From NCBI GenBank assembly GCA_021372355.1, contig JAJFUQ010000029.1, positions 1 to 61,771 of the forward strand: a stretch of 61,771 bases of DNA, given 5' to 3'. The translations under genes were made by a program, and so were the position numbers. Below are positions 7,812-18,233 of this stretch, piece after piece. Position 1 is the first letter of the stretch; each line of letters begins with the position of its first letter. This stretch comes from Nocardiaceae bacterium. Its GTDB lineage: Bacteria; Actinomycetota; Actinomycetes; Mycobacteriales; Mycobacteriaceae. The notes under the pieces were generated by a model. It made no database searches. It was not told the origin of the DNA and saw only the letters and a list, made by a program, of their open reading frames with translations.

Positions 7812-9740
7812 CTACGAAGCGGAACTCGACGAGTCAGCCTCCAGTGTGACCGGGTTCGTCGCCATGACCTCGGCGCGCGGCCCGACGGCGAAGTAGGCCT
7901 CGAGGTCAGTGACACCGGCCGGGACCGTGATGGAGACGACGATGCACGTCGAACCCGGGCCCTTGGACCACTTGGTCTCGTCGGTGCCGAGAACCTGCGC
8001 CTGACCACCGACCACTCCGTCCACCTCGACGGCGGTCGGCATGTCGTTCGGGATTCGCTCTACCTGAAACTCGGCATAGATCCGGCCGCCCGGCTTGACT
8101 CCCGTCAGGCTGCTCGCGCCGTTGCAGTTCGCCTCTCCGTCGAGCGACCATCCGGCGGCCTTGACACTCGGGAGAGTGCGCAGCGCGGGGGACGTGTACG
8201 ACGTGTCCCCGCCAGCGCGGGCGATTCGGATGACTTCCGACGCCATGGAGATCGGTCGGATCATCGACGAACTGAAGGTTGCGACCGATCCTTGCCGGCC
8301 GGCCCGGACCGCCGAATTGATGCCGATGAGCTGGCCGTCGGCGTTGATCGACCCACCGCCGGAGTTGCCGGAAGCAAGCCGGACGTCGCTGTCGATCCAC
8401 GCGCGCGGGGTCTTCGTGAGCGGGTCTGTCTGCAACGTGGAAACGGATCCACGCGTCACGGTGAGCGGGCTCTCGACGGTTGACGGATCGTCGTCGGAAA
8501 GTCCGGGATATCCGAGCGCGGTGATGGGATCGCCGGTGTTGAGTTTCGAACTGTCGCCGAGCGGAATCGGCGCTGGGATCTCACCAGCCTTGATCGCAGA
8601 GCCGTCGACGTGACCCGTGATCTTCATGACGGCCAGGTCGAGGTAGCCGTCAGACACAATCGTCGTCGCCTTGAACGTGGGTACGGTCGGGCGGTCGTCG
8701 GACTGACGGAGCGCGATGCGGTATTCGGTGGCGTTCAGGTCGGTGTGCTCGCGTGAACCTGGCACGTTGGGAGCCGCGACGTGTGCATTCGTGAGAATGA
8801 GCCCACTGGAATCAATGATCGATCCCGAACCGTGCCACAGCGGCACACCGTTCGCGTTGTAGGCAATGATCTCGACGGTCGCCTTCTTCGCGGTCTCGAG
8901 CAGTGCGGCAGCGGAAACCGGCTGCGACTTGTGGCTGTCCTGGTACAGCACGAACCCGCCGGCACCGCCGATTCCGACGAGAGCTGTCGTCATCAGCGCC
9001 ATGCCGATCTTCACGCCGTGACTGGTCTTCCGGTTCTTGCGCTTCCGGGTGGCGACCTCCTTCTGCGCGACCGCGGCAGCGACCATGGACGCGAGTTCCA
9101 CGTGGTAGCCACCGGTCGGATGACCGAGGTAGAGCTCGGTGCGGCCGGTCAGTTTGATGGCTTGGACCTCTTCGCCGTCGATGTACGACCCAGAACTCGA
9201 CTGGTTGACGAACCACCAGCCGTCCGGCCGCGGTTCGACAGTGGCGTGCGCCCGGGATACGACCGGATTGTTCGCGACGACATCGGAATTCGGATCGCGA
9301 CCGATCCGGACCGGACGCGTGGCTTCGAAAAGCCGGTCTCCGTTCTTGGTGCTCACCAGGAGCGCGGGGCGGAAGAGGGGCAGTCGGCCGGCCAACGTCT
9401 TCTCGAGATCCGGCTCGGCAGGTGGGGCGAACGGAAAGCCCGCCTCGACATCGGGCAGGACGGTGATCGTGGCGTTGACTCCGTGCTCCGGCGGACCGAA
9501 GCGGACCTTCGTCGCGGGACCGAGAACGGCTTGCGAGATCGGATGCTCGTCGATCCACGTGCCGTTCGGTCCGCCGAGATCACGAAGAGTCCAGCCTTCG
9601 GGTGCCTTCACCAACTCGGCGTGTGTTCGGGAAACCAAGGCGCTGTTCAAAACGACCTCTGAATCGAGATTCCGTCCCAGGCGAACCGGACGTCCACCGT
9701 CGAAATTCAAGACTTGCCCGCCGGTCTCGACACGAATCAT
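7812..9740 (-). CDS. membrane serine protease with two N-terminal FHA domains
   Basis: 642 residues. Start ATG 9740 is nine bases from GGAGG; the upstream GTG/ATG codons overlap that site. FHA domain 1 at about residues 5-80 (GRNLDSEVV, SRTHAEL) and FHA domain 2 at about 125-205 (GRDPNSDVV, SRAHATV) bind phosphothreonine. A basic stretch and one membrane segment (about 245-267) precede an extracytoplasmic HtrA/trypsin-type domain with triad His320 (TNAHVAAP), Asp368 (YLDLAV) and Ser460 (SGNSGGG). No PDZ domain; the last 120 residues form a separate beta-rich domain. Inference: phosphothreonine recognition inside the cell is coupled to proteolysis in the envelope. It is convergent with the PknF-like kinase. 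Confidence 0.88.
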   Translation of the reverse strand: MIRVETGGQVLNFDGGRPVRLGRNLDSEVVLNSALVSRTHAELVKAPEGWTLRDLGGPNGTWIDEHPISQAVLGPATKVRFGPPEHGVNATITVLPDVEAGFPFAPPAEPDLEKTLAGRLPLFRPALLVSTKNGDRLFEATRPVRIGRDPNSDVVANNPVVSRAHATVEPRPDGWWFVNQSSSGSYIDGEEVQAIKLTGRTELYLGHPTGGYHVELASMVAAAVAQKEVATRKRKNRKTSHGVKIGMALMTTALVGIGGAGGFVLYQDSHKSQPVSAAALLETAKKATVEIIAYNANGVPLWHGSGSIIDSSGLILTNAHVAAPNVPGSREHTDLNATEYRIALRQSDDRPTVPTFKATTIVSDGYLDLAVMKITGHVDGSAIKAGEIPAPIPLGDSSKLNTGDPITALGYPGLSDDDPSTVESPLTVTRGSVSTLQTDPLTKTPRAWIDSDVRLASGNSGGGSINADGQLIGINSAVRAGRQGSVATFSSSMIRPISMASEVIRIARAGGDTSYTSPALRTLPSVKAAGWSLDGEANCNGASSLTGVKPGGRIYAEFQVERIPNDMPTAVEVDGVVGGQAQVLGTDETKWSKGPGSTCIVVSITVPAGVTDLEAYFAVGPRAEVMATNPVTLEADSSSSAS

Positions 9741-9836
9741 GCCCATCACCCTCCAATTGCTCGAGTGGTTGGCACCGATCGGTCGGCATATTTCTCCGAC
9801 TTGTCAATCGATACTCAACTGACGGTAGGAGGGTCC

Positions 9837-9956
9837 GTGACCAGGAAAAACCCACTCTGGGGTGACGAAACCACCACCTTGGACATTCAGGCTGTGCCGA
9901 GGCGCTTCCGGCGCGTCGTTCGTGTCCTGGGCGAACCCCTAGAATCTCTGTCGTGA
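9837..9956 (+). CDS. possible 39-residue leader peptide overlapping valS
   Basis: GTG start at 9837 with GGTAGGAGGGT directly upstream, an excellent ribosome site. The product begins [11 protein letters not shown], has a cluster of Val and Arg codons ([12 protein letters not shown]) and ends in TGA at 9954-9956, overlapping the valS GTG at 9953 by four bases. valS itself has no ribosome site, so reinitiation after this small ORF is one way it could be translated; a leaderless start is the alternative. A Val-rich leader before the valyl-tRNA synthetase gene is suggestive of attenuation but unproven. Confidence 0.45.
   Translation: MTRKNPLWGDETTTLDIQAVPRRFRRVVRVLGEPLESLS
9940..9945 (+). promoter_or_regulatory. 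candidate -10 element of a leaderless valS promoter
   Basis: TAGAAT, seven bases before the valS GTG codon. That spacing would place the transcription start on or next to the first base of the start codon, the arrangement of leaderless actinobacterial genes. No convincing -35 element is seen. It lies inside the possible 39-codon leader ORF. Confidence 0.5.
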
Positions 9957-12553
9957 CGCGTGAACTACCCAAAGCCTGGATCCCGGCCGACCGTGAGAAC
10001 GAGATTTATGAGCGCTGGGTAAAAGCTGGCTACTTCACCGCGGACGTCACCAGCGACAAGCCCCCGTTCTCGATCGTGCTGCCACCGCCGAACGTGACCG
10101 GCAGCTTGCACATGGGACACGCTCTCGAGCATGCCGTGATGGATGCGCTCGTCCGCCGTAAGCGCATGCAGGGCTTCGAGACGCTGTGGCTCCCGGGAAC
10201 CGACCACGCAGGTATCGCGACGCAGACGCTGGTCGAGAAGCAGATCGCCATCGACGGCAAGTCGAAGGAAGACTTCGGCCGCGAGCTCTTCATCGACAAG
10301 GTGTGGGACTTCAAGCGCGAGTCCGAGGGCTCGATCAAGGGCCAGATGGCTCGCCTCGGCGACTCGGTCGACTGGACCCGCGACCGTTTCACCATGGACG
10401 AAGGCCTATCGCAGGCCGTTCAGACGATCTTCAAGCGGCTTTACGACGCCGGTCTCATCTACCGTGCCGAGCGGCTGGTGAACTGGTCGCCGGTGCTGCA
10501 GACCGCGATCTCGGACATCGAGGTCAAGTACGCGGACGTCGAGGGCGAGCTGGTCTCGCTGCGCTACGGCTCGCTCAACGACAACGAACCGCATGTGATC
10601 GTCGCGACGACCCGTGTCGAGACGATGCTCGGTGACACGGCGGTCGCGGTCCATCCGGAGGACGCCCGCTACGCGGCGCTGATCGGCACCACTCTCGAAC
10701 ACCCGATCACAGGTCGCCAGATTCCGATCGTCGCCGACGACTACGTCGACCCCAAGTTCGGAACCGGAGCCGTGAAGATCACACCGGCCCATGACCCGAA
10801 TGACTTCGAGCTCGGCCTGCGGCACAACCTGCCGATGCCGAACATCATGGACACCAAGGGTCGAATCGTCGATACCGGCACCGAATTCGATGGCATGGAC
10901 CGGTTCGAGGCCCGCGTGAAGGTTCGCGAGCGCCTGGCCGCCGAGGGCCGCGTCGTCGCCGAGAAGCGTCCGTACCTCCACAGTGTCGGCCACTCCGAGC
11001 GCACCGGCGAGCCGATCGAGCCGTGCCTGAGCCTGCAGTGGTGGGTCAAGGTCGAGCAGCTTTCGAAGGCCGCCGGCGATGCCGTTCGCAACGGCGACAC
11101 CGTCATTCACCCCGCCTCGCTCGAACCGCGCTGGTTCGGCTGGGTCGACAACATGCACGACTGGTGCATTTCGCGTCAGCTGTGGTGGGGCCACCGCATC
11201 CCGGTCTGGTACGGCCCGAACGGTGAGGTCGAATGCTTCGGACCGGGGGAGACCGCTCCCGAGGGCTGGACACAGGACACTGACGTTCTCGACACCTGGT
11301 TCTCGTCCGGGCTGTGGCCGTTCTCGACGATGGGCTGGCCCGACAAGACTCCGGAACTCGAAAAGTTCTACCCGACAAGCGTTCTCGTCACCGGCTACGA
11401 CATCCTGTTCTTCTGGGTGGCCCGCATGATGATGTTCGGCACGTTCGTTGCGTCCTCCGAGACCGACAGCCCCGGGCCGGTGCCGTTCAAGGACGTGTTC
11501 CTCCACGGACTGCTGCGTGACGAGCACGGCAAGAAGATGTCGAAGTCACGCGGCAACGGCATCGACCCGCTCGACTGGGTCGACGAGTACGGCGCCGATG
11601 CGACGCGCTTCACCCTCGCCCGCGGAGCGAACCCGGGCGCGGACCTGTCGGTCGGCACACCGCACATCACCGCGTCGCGAAGCTTCGTGACGAAAGTCTT
11701 CAACGCCTCGAAGTTCGCGATGATGAATGGCGCACGCGTCGGCGAGCTTCCGGCCGAGTTGACCGACGCCGACAAGTGGATCCTCGGCCGTCTCGAGGAG
11801 ACGATCGCCGACGTCGACGAGGCGTTCGAGTCCTACAACCTCTCCAAGGCATGCGAGGCGCTCTACCACTTCACGTGGGATGAGGTGTGCGACTGGTACC
11901 TCGAACTGGCGAAGGTGCAATTCGGCACCGACTCAGCCGACAACACCCGCGTCGTGCTCGGCAACGTCCTCGACAAGCTCCTTCGACTGCTGCATCCGTT
12001 CCTGCCGTTCGTCACTGAGGACCTGTGGACCGCGCTGACCGGCGGCGACACGCTCGTCATCAGCGAATGGCCCAAGACCTCCGGCTTTGCGGCCGGCGAG
12101 GCGACGCAGAACATCGAGAATTTCCAGAAGCTCATCACCGAGTTGCGCCGATTCCGCAGCGACCAGGGGTTGAAGGACTCGCAGAAGGTCGCGGCACGTA
12201 TCACCGGCCTTGGTACCGGGCAACTGCCGCCGCCGATTGCTGCTCTGGCACGCCTCACGGACGCCACGGACACCTTTGCGGCGACGGCGTCGCTCGAGAT
12301 TCGCCTCAGCTTTGGCACGGTGACGGCGGAAATCGACACGTCCGGCACGGTCGATCTCGTCGCCGAGCGCAAGCGTCTTGAAAAGGACCTTTCGGTGGCC
12401 GAGAAGGACCTCGCGCAGACGACGGCCAAGCTCGGCAACCCGGAGTTCCTCTCGAAGGCTCCGGACGCCGTCATCGAGAAGATCAAGGCCCGCAAGCAGG
12501 TCGCCGAGGAAGAAGTCGCGCGCATCACCGAGCGTCTGAACGGTCTCAAGTGA
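9953..12553 (+). CDS. valS: valyl-tRNA synthetase
   Basis: 866 residues, class I aminoacyl-tRNA synthetase that charges tRNA-Val. HIGH-type signature [17 protein letters not shown] near residue 43 and KMSKSRGN near residue 525; the editing domain lies between ([19 protein letters not shown]). The C-terminal 65 residues ([19 protein letters not shown] onward) form the tRNA-binding coiled coil of bacterial ValRS. The GTG start at 9953 gives the expected N-terminus ([18 protein letters not shown]). The stop overlaps the folC start by four bases. Confidence 0.98.
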   Translation: MTRELPKAWIPADRENEIYERWVKAGYFTADVTSDKPPFSIVLPPPNVTGSLHMGHALEHAVMDALVRRKRMQGFETLWLPGTDHAGIATQTLVEKQIAIDGKSKEDFGRELFIDKVWDFKRESEGSIKGQMARLGDSVDWTRDRFTMDEGLSQAVQTIFKRLYDAGLIYRAERLVNWSPVLQTAISDIEVKYADVEGELVSLRYGSLNDNEPHVIVATTRVETMLGDTAVAVHPEDARYAALIGTTLEHPITGRQIPIVADDYVDPKFGTGAVKITPAHDPNDFELGLRHNLPMPNIMDTKGRIVDTGTEFDGMDRFEARVKVRERLAAEGRVVAEKRPYLHSVGHSERTGEPIEPCLSLQWWVKVEQLSKAAGDAVRNGDTVIHPASLEPRWFGWVDNMHDWCISRQLWWGHRIPVWYGPNGEVECFGPGETAPEGWTQDTDVLDTWFSSGLWPFSTMGWPDKTPELEKFYPTSVLVTGYDILFFWVARMMMFGTFVASSETDSPGPVPFKDVFLHGLLRDEHGKKMSKSRGNGIDPLDWVDEYGADATRFTLARGANPGADLSVGTPHITASRSFVTKVFNASKFAMMNGARVGELPAELTDADKWILGRLEETIADVDEAFESYNLSKACEALYHFTWDEVCDWYLELAKVQFGTDSADNTRVVLGNVLDKLLRLLHPFLPFVTEDLWTALTGGDTLVISEWPKTSGFAAGEATQNIENFQKLITELRRFRSDQGLKDSQKVAARITGLGTGQLPPPIAALARLTDATDTFAATASLEIRLSFGTVTAEIDTSGTVDLVAERKRLEKDLSVAEKDLAQTTAKLGNPEFLSKAPDAVIEKIKARKQVAEEEVARITERLNGLK

Positions 12554-13947
12554 CGTCACCATCGCCGGTAGAACTAGCCGAATTCGCGCTGGTCGAGGCC
12601 GACCTCGACAAGCGTTGGCCCGAGACGAAGATCGAGCCGAGCAAAGCGCGCATCATCGCGCTGCTCGACATGCTCGGTTCGCCTCAATCGGGCTATCCGG
12701 CGATTCAGATCGCGGGCACCAACGGCAAGACCTCGGTCGCCCGGTTCATCGACTCGCTGCTGATGGCGTTCAGCCGTCGCACCGGCCGGACGACGAGTCC
12801 GCATCTGCAGGTCGCGACGGAGCGCATCAGTGTCGACGGGGCGCCGATCAGCCTGCGTCAGTATGTCGACGCGTATCGCGAGATCCTGCCGTTCGTCGAG
12901 CTTGTGGACCAGAAGTCGGCGGCCGCAGGTGGCCCGGCGATGAGCAAGTTCGAGGTGCTGACGGCGATGGCATACACCGTCTTCGCTGAGGCTCCGATCG
13001 ACGTCGCCGTGGTCGAGACCGGACTCGGCGGCACGTGGGATGCCACGAACGTCGTCGAGGGACAGGTCGCGGTCATCACTCCGATCGGCCTCGATCACGT
13101 CGGAATCCTCGGCAACGACCTCGCGTCGATCGCGGGGGAGAAGGCCGGCATCATCAACCCCATGCGGGAGCGTCTGGTCGCGCACGACCCGGTGGCCGTC
13201 ATCGCCGAGCAGGACCCGGAAGCGATGGAGGTGCTGCTCCGCCGCGCGGTCGAGGTCGACGCCGCCGTCGCGCGTGCCGGTGCGGAGTTCAAGCTGCTCG
13301 AACGACGCGTCGCCATCGGTGGACAGGTCGTGACGATCCAAGGACTCGGCGGCGTCTACGAGGACCTGTTCATGCCGGTTCACGGCGAACATCAGGCACA
13401 GAACGCCACGCTCGCGCTCGCTGCTGTGGAGGCGTTCTTCGGTGCGGGTCGCGACCGGCAGCTCGACAAAGATCTGGTTCGGTCGGCCTTCGAATCGTTC
13501 ACGTCTCCGGGCCGGTTGGAACGCGTCCGCACCGCACCTTCGGTCTTCCTCGATGCGGCGCACAATCCGCACGGGGCGCAGGCTCTCGCGAAGACGCTGG
13601 CCGACAGCTTCAGCTTCCGGAAGGTCGTCGGCGTCGTCGCGGTCATGGGGGACAAGGACGCGGACGGCATCCTCGAGGCCCTCGAGCCGGTGTTCGACGA
13701 ACTCGTCGTCACGCAGAACAGCTCGCCGCGCTCGATGGACGCCGATGAACTGCTGAACAAGGCGGTCGCGCGGTTCGGCGACGAACGCGTCACGATGGTG
13801 CCGAACCTCGCGGATGCACTCGAACGAGCCATCATCCTTGCCGAGGAAGGCGACGACGAGGCCCCGGGCGGGTCGGGAGTGGTCGTCACCGGCTCGGTCG
13901 TGACGGCAGGGGAGGCACGCACGTTGTTCGGAAAGGACCCAGCGTGA
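12550..13947 (+). CDS. folC: bifunctional dihydrofolate/folylpolyglutamate synthase
   Basis: 465 residues, Mur-ligase-type ATPase that adds glutamate to dihydropteroate and folates. P-loop [18 protein letters not shown] near residue 55, [15 protein letters not shown] and [13 protein letters not shown] in the central domain, [10 protein letters not shown] in the C-terminal domain, all diagnostic. GTG start overlapping valS by four bases, and the next gene overlaps its end by four, so translation is coupled. Same order as in mycobacteria (valS-folC-DUF4233-ndk). Confidence 0.97.
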   Translation: MTSPSPVELAEFALVEADLDKRWPETKIEPSKARIIALLDMLGSPQSGYPAIQIAGTNGKTSVARFIDSLLMAFSRRTGRTTSPHLQVATERISVDGAPISLRQYVDAYREILPFVELVDQKSAAAGGPAMSKFEVLTAMAYTVFAEAPIDVAVVETGLGGTWDATNVVEGQVAVITPIGLDHVGILGNDLASIAGEKAGIINPMRERLVAHDPVAVIAEQDPEAMEVLLRRAVEVDAAVARAGAEFKLLERRVAIGGQVVTIQGLGGVYEDLFMPVHGEHQAQNATLALAAVEAFFGAGRDRQLDKDLVRSAFESFTSPGRLERVRTAPSVFLDAAHNPHGAQALAKTLADSFSFRKVVGVVAVMGDKDADGILEALEPVFDELVVTQNSSPRSMDADELLNKAVARFGDERVTMVPNLADALERAIILAEEGDDEAPGGSGVVVTGSVVTAGEARTLFGKDPA

Positions 13948-14351
13948 GTGAGGAAGCCCAGGGCGAGGGGACGACCGCGGCCCCGGCGCCCACCGACCCG
14001 TGGCGGGGCTTTCGCGGAATCTGCGCAGCAACGCTGATCCTCGAGGTCATCGTCGTGCTGCTGGCGCTTCCCGTACTGAGTTTCTTCGGTCGTGGACCGT
14101 CTTGGCTGTTCGGCCTCTACATCGGTGTGCTGACGGTCGGTCTGATCCTCGGCGCGGGTCTCCAGCGGCGTAGCTGGGCGATGAAATACAACGTAACTCT
14201 GCAGGTACTGATGGTTGCCGGGTTTGTCTTACACTGGACTCTGGGTGTCATGGGCGTTGTCTTTTTGCTGGTGTGGGCATTCATTCTGCGAGTGCGGGCG
14301 ATCGTGGCCCAGCGCTTCGCGGAAGGCACGCTTACCAGTCAACAAGGTTGA
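13944..14351 (+). CDS. DUF4233 membrane protein
   Basis: 135 residues with four hydrophobic segments after a 25-residue Glu/Pro-rich cytoplasmic tail ([55 protein letters not shown], then a fourth ending [11 protein letters not shown]). It belongs to DUF4233, always found between folC and ndk in mycolic-acid actinobacteria as far as I recall (Rv2446c in M. tuberculosis). Function unknown. GTG start overlaps the folC stop by four bases. Confidence 0.88.
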   Translation: MSEEAQGEGTTAAPAPTDPWRGFRGICAATLILEVIVVLLALPVLSFFGRGPSWLFGLYIGVLTVGLILGAGLQRRSWAMKYNVTLQVLMVAGFVLHWTLGVMGVVFLLVWAFILRVRAIVAQRFAEGTLTSQQG

Positions 14352-14368
14352 CCCGTTACGCTTTTCCG

Positions 14369-14782
14369 GTGACTGAGCGGACACTGGTACTGATCAAGCC
14401 GGATGGTGTGGCCCGGGGCCACATTGGCGACATCATCGCGCGCATCGAGCGCAAGGGGCTGAAGTTTGCTGCCCTGGATTTGCGGGACGTTTCGGCAGAG
14501 CTCGCGGGTGAGCACTACGCCGAGCACAAGGAGCGCCCGTTCTACGGCTCGCTCATCGATTTCATCACCTCCGGCCCGGTCGTTGCCGCGGTCGTCGAGG
14601 GCCCGCGTGCGGTCGCTGCGTTCCGTCAGCTCGCCGGTGGCACCGACCCGGTCGCAGCTGCCACCCCCGGCACGATCCGTGGCGACTTCGCCCTCGAGGT
14701 CGAGCAGAACCTCGTGCACGGTTCGGACTCTCCGGAGTCGGCCGCACGCGAGATCGCGCTCTGGTTCCCAGGTCTCGCCTAA
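14369..14782 (+). CDS. ndk: nucleoside diphosphate kinase
   Basis: 137 residues; exchanges the gamma phosphate between NTPs and NDPs. [15 protein letters not shown] at the N-terminus, [20 protein letters not shown], and catalytic His in [19 protein letters not shown] start at 14369, 17 bases after the DUF4233 stop; the longer frame upstream overlaps that gene and is not needed. A terminator follows the gene. Confidence 0.97.
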   Translation: MTERTLVLIKPDGVARGHIGDIIARIERKGLKFAALDLRDVSAELAGEHYAEHKERPFYGSLIDFITSGPVVAAVVEGPRAVAAFRQLAGGTDPVAAATPGTIRGDFALEVEQNLVHGSDSPESAAREIALWFPGLA

Positions 14783-14803
14783 TTCCGTCAGCAAATCTGT
14801 CCA

Positions 14804-14838
14804 GGCCCGGTGATCATGGTGATCACCGGGCCCTTGTC
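14804..14838 (+). terminator. terminator of the valS-ndk operon
   Basis: GGCCCGGTGATCA pairs with TGATCACCGGGCC, with a 3-base loop, followed by CTTGTCTTT. Located 21 bases after the ndk stop. Confidence 0.85.
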
Positions 14839-15206
14839 TTTGCCTGCGGGTTGTGAACAATCTGTGATGCCAATGGCCGGTGTCGCGCTACCCGTGTGGG
14901 ATACTGAGACCCGGTTGTCATTCCCGCCCTCCGCTTGAGTCGGCATCGTTACGGTTCTGACGAAGTTCAGGCCGGGCAAGGGCAACCGAATGGACTAGCA
15001 ATGGTCAGGGCCTCATCTTGGTCTTGGGCGATCATCGCGGGGAACCCGCTGGATGATCGTGCAAACCGCAGCTTCGCAGCTAGTCCGTTCGAGACCGCAC
15101 AAACCGGGGCGCCCGCCGGGCGCCTTGCACACAGTGAGCACCCTCGCGTGGCCGCGTCGACTTCCCAGCCTGGGAAAGACGCGCCCGGGGGTAGCGAGGA
15201 GACTAC
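14839..15206 (+). promoter_or_regulatory. gene-free promoter and probable long 5' leader of rne
   Basis: About 370 bases without a credible gene separate the ndk terminator from rne. A candidate extended -10 is GATACT near 14900. The downstream part can form GC-rich hairpins, for example GGCGCCCGCCGGGCGCC near 15108. Long structured leaders that RNase E itself cleaves are known for rne in other bacteria and a long leader is reported in mycobacteria; that this one acts the same way is inference. Confidence 0.4.
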
Positions 15207-18200
15207 GTGGCTGACGAACAGCTGCACGACACAACTGAATCTGCTTCTCCGGTGATGGACAAACCGGCTACCGAGGACCCAGTTCTCGGTTCTGACGTGT
15301 CCCAGCCGATCGAGCTTCCGGAGCGGATCAGAGTGCATGCCTTAGCAAAACTTCTCGGTGTCACCAGCAAGAAGTTGCTGGGACGCCTCGGCGAGATCGG
15401 TGCAGACGCGAAGAGTCCGCAATCGAGCGTCGATCGCACGGTTGCGGTCAACGCCGCCGAATCCTTCGGTGTGCAGGTCGCCGACGGTGCACCGGCTCCC
15501 GCCGAGCCGCCGGCCCCAGCGGACGCGCCAGCTGCGCCAGCCGCGCCCGAGGTCCCGGTCTACCAGACGCTGTTCACCAGCCCGGTCGCCGAGCCTGAGC
15601 AGCCTGTCATCGAATCCCCGGCCGAGGTCGGCGCACCGGTGTTCATGTCGCCGGACAAGGAGTCGATCGCACCGCCGCGGGCGCCGCGTAAGAGGGCCGC
15701 TCCGAAGGCGGCCCAGAAGGCCGAGGTCGTGACCGAAGCCGTCGTCGAGACGGCCGTGGAAGTGACGACCACCGAAGCCCCGACCATCGAGGCTCCGGAG
15801 GGCGACGAGTCAGCTTCCGAGGAAGGCGCTGCAGGCGAGAACCAGCAGGGCCCGGGCGGTGGAAACCGCCGCCGTCGCCGCGGTCGTCGTGGTCGTGGTC
15901 GAGGCCGCGGCGGTGAGAACGCTGCCGAGGGCGAGGGCGAGGGTGGTTCTGACGAGGGCGAGAACGACGAGCCCGAGTTGGCCGAAGCTCCCGCTACCGA
16001 CGAGTCGGAAGCCGCCGAGGGTGAGACCTCGGACGGCGCCGAGGGCGCTGAGGGTGCTGAGGACTCCGGCGATGAATCTGACGAGACGAACCCGAACCGT
16101 CGCCGGCGTCGTCGCCGTCGCCGCAAGGGCACCGGCGAGGGTGGCGGAGACGAACCCACGTCAGAGGATGACCCGCCGAACACGGTCGTCCACGAGCGCG
16201 AGCCGCGTAACAACGAGCCGCGCAACAAGCAGCGCGTCCGCGACGAGGTTCAGGGCATCTCCGGTTCGACCCGTCTCGAGGCGAAGCGTCAACGTCGCCG
16301 CGATGGACGCGAGGCCGGACGTCGCCGTCCGCCGATCCTGAGCGAGGCCGAGTTCCTGGCGCGCCGCGAAGCGGTCGACCGCGTGATGGTCGTGCGGGAA
16401 AAGGCGTTCCCGGGTCACCCGATGACCACCCAGGTGGCCGTCCTCGAGGACAAGATCCTCGTCGAGCACTTCATCACCAACACCTCGGCCGGGTCGATGG
16501 TCGGCAATGTCTATCTCGGCAAGGTGCAGAACGTGCTGCCGAGCATGGAGGCCGCATTCGTCGACATCGGCAAGGGACGCAACGGCGTTCTCTATGCCGG
16601 TGAAGTGGACTGGGACGCCGCGGGACTCGGTGGCAAGGAGCGCAAGATCGAGCAGGCGCTCAAGCCCGGCGACAAGGTGCTCGTCCAGGTCAGTAAGGAC
16701 CCGGTCGGCCACAAGGGCGCGCGTCTGACGACGCAGATCAGCTTTGCTGGTCGCTTCCTCGTATACGTTCCGGGCGGTTCGTCGACCGGGATCAGCCGCA
16801 AGCTGCCCGATACCGAGCGCAAGCGTCTCAAGGAGATCCTCCGGGACGTGCTGCCGGACGACGCGGGCGTCATCATCCGTACCGCGTCCGAGGGCGTCAG
16901 CGCCGAGGAACTCGCGGGCGATGTCGCGCGTCTGCAGGAGCAGTGGCGCAAGATCGAGGAGCAGGTCGAGGCCGCCGGCGACGGTGAGCTGCCGAAGACG
17001 CTCTATGAGGAGCCGGACCTGCTGGTCAAGGTCATCCGCGACCTGTTCAACGAGGACTTCTCCAAGCTTGTCATCGAGGGCGACAAGTCCTGGAAGACCA
17101 TCGAGTCGTACGTCTCGACGGTCGCGCCGGACCTGATGCCGCGACTCGAACGCTATGAGGCCAACGGCAACGTCGACGTCTTCAATGCGCACCGAATCGA
17201 TGAGCAGTTGAACAAGGCGCTCGACCGCAAGGTATGGCTGCCGTCCGGTGGAACGCTCGTCATCGACCGCACCGAGGCGATGACCGTCGTCGACGTCAAC
17301 ACCGGAAAGTTCACCGGTACCGGCGGAAACCTCGAAGAGACGGTCACTCGCAACAACCTCGAAGCGGCGGAAGAGATCGTTCGCCAGATGCGCCTGCGCG
17401 ACATCGGCGGCATCATCATCGTCGACTTCATCGACATGGTTCTCGAGTCGAACCGCGACCTCGTGCTGCGGCGTCTCACCGAGTGCCTGGCGCGCGACCG
17501 TACTCGTCACCAGGTATCCGAGGTGACCTCGCTCGGTCTCGTCCAGATGACGCGGAAGAAGCTGGGTACCGGGCTGGTCGAAGCCTTCTCGACGACCTGC
17601 GATCACTGCCATGGCCGCGGAATCATCGTTTCGGACATTCCGGTCGAGGTTGCGAGCGCGGAGCCGAAGGGCGACCGCGAACAGCAGCCGCGCCGTAAGC
17701 GCAGCCGCGAGCGTGCGCCGCAGACCGAGACTGCGGCCGAGCTCGCGCCGGATGTCGATCCGTCGGTGAAGCGGGCGCACCCCGTGGCTCTCGCCATGGC
17801 CGCACATCACCACGAGCACGACGGCGAGCATCCCGAGCACGCTCCGGTCGATGAGGTAGGCGCACCGGTTGAGCCGGAAGCCGTCGTCGTCGAAGAGCCC
17901 GCAGTCGAGGTTCAGCCGGAGGTGGTGGAAACGCCGGAACCTGTGGTCGAGGCGGAAACCGAGCCCGTGGTCGAACCCGAGCCGGCTCCGGCCGACGAGG
18001 CTCCGGCCGCACCGCGTCCCCGGACGCGTCGCCGCGTGAAGCGGGTGACGGCGTCGCCGGAATCGACGGAACAGGGCGAGGGCTTCGTCTTCAGCGCTCC
18101 CGTCGGTGAACCGGCTGCGGCGCAGGCGGTTGCCGTTGTGGTGCCGCAGGTCGCGGTACCGCCGCGCGAGCGTCCGCGTCGCCGGACGGCAGGAAGGCCA

Positions 18201-18221
18201 GCGGGGCCGCCGCAGGATTAG
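15207..18221 (+). CDS. rne: ribonuclease E/G
   Basis: 1004 residues; endoribonuclease for mRNA decay and rRNA processing and probable scaffold of the degradosome. GTG start with GAGGAGA upstream. Residues 1-90 contain an IF2N-like helical motif (RVHALAKLLGVTSKKLLGRL). Acidic and Arg-rich low-complexity stretches (RRRRRGRRGRGRGR region, GANP-type acid runs) follow to about 370. Catalytic core: S1 domain (NVYLGKVQNVLPSMEAAFVD), metal site in VVDVNTGKF and IIIVDFIDM, zinc-link motif TTCDHCHGRG. After it comes a disordered Pro/Glu/Val-rich tail ending RRRTAGRPAGPPQD. Disordered arms on both sides of the core are the mycobacterial arrangement. Confidence 0.97.
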   Translation: MADEQLHDTTESASPVMDKPATEDPVLGSDVSQPIELPERIRVHALAKLLGVTSKKLLGRLGEIGADAKSPQSSVDRTVAVNAAESFGVQVADGAPAPAEPPAPADAPAAPAAPEVPVYQTLFTSPVAEPEQPVIESPAEVGAPVFMSPDKESIAPPRAPRKRAAPKAAQKAEVVTEAVVETAVEVTTTEAPTIEAPEGDESASEEGAAGENQQGPGGGNRRRRRGRRGRGRGRGGENAAEGEGEGGSDEGENDEPELAEAPATDESEAAEGETSDGAEGAEGAEDSGDESDETNPNRRRRRRRRRKGTGEGGGDEPTSEDDPPNTVVHEREPRNNEPRNKQRVRDEVQGISGSTRLEAKRQRRRDGREAGRRRPPILSEAEFLARREAVDRVMVVREKAFPGHPMTTQVAVLEDKILVEHFITNTSAGSMVGNVYLGKVQNVLPSMEAAFVDIGKGRNGVLYAGEVDWDAAGLGGKERKIEQALKPGDKVLVQVSKDPVGHKGARLTTQISFAGRFLVYVPGGSSTGISRKLPDTERKRLKEILRDVLPDDAGVIIRTASEGVSAEELAGDVARLQEQWRKIEEQVEAAGDGELPKTLYEEPDLLVKVIRDLFNEDFSKLVIEGDKSWKTIESYVSTVAPDLMPRLERYEANGNVDVFNAHRIDEQLNKALDRKVWLPSGGTLVIDRTEAMTVVDVNTGKFTGTGGNLEETVTRNNLEAAEEIVRQMRLRDIGGIIIVDFIDMVLESNRDLVLRRLTECLARDRTRHQVSEVTSLGLVQMTRKKLGTGLVEAFSTTCDHCHGRGIIVSDIPVEVASAEPKGDREQQPRRKRSRERAPQTETAAELAPDVDPSVKRAHPVALAMAAHHHEHDGEHPEHAPVDEVGAPVEPEAVVVEEPAVEVQPEVVETPEPVVEAETEPVVEPEPAPADEAPAAPRPRTRRRVKRVTASPESTEQGEGFVFSAPVGEPAAAQAVAVVVPQVAVPPRERPRRRTAGRPAGPPQD

Positions 18222-18233
18222 GGCGGATCGTCG

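Noticed and set aside
9756..9952. T-box riboswitch for valS
   Set aside because: No specifier stem, T-box sequence or terminator could be found in the short space; in actinobacteria T-boxes are mainly known at ileS.
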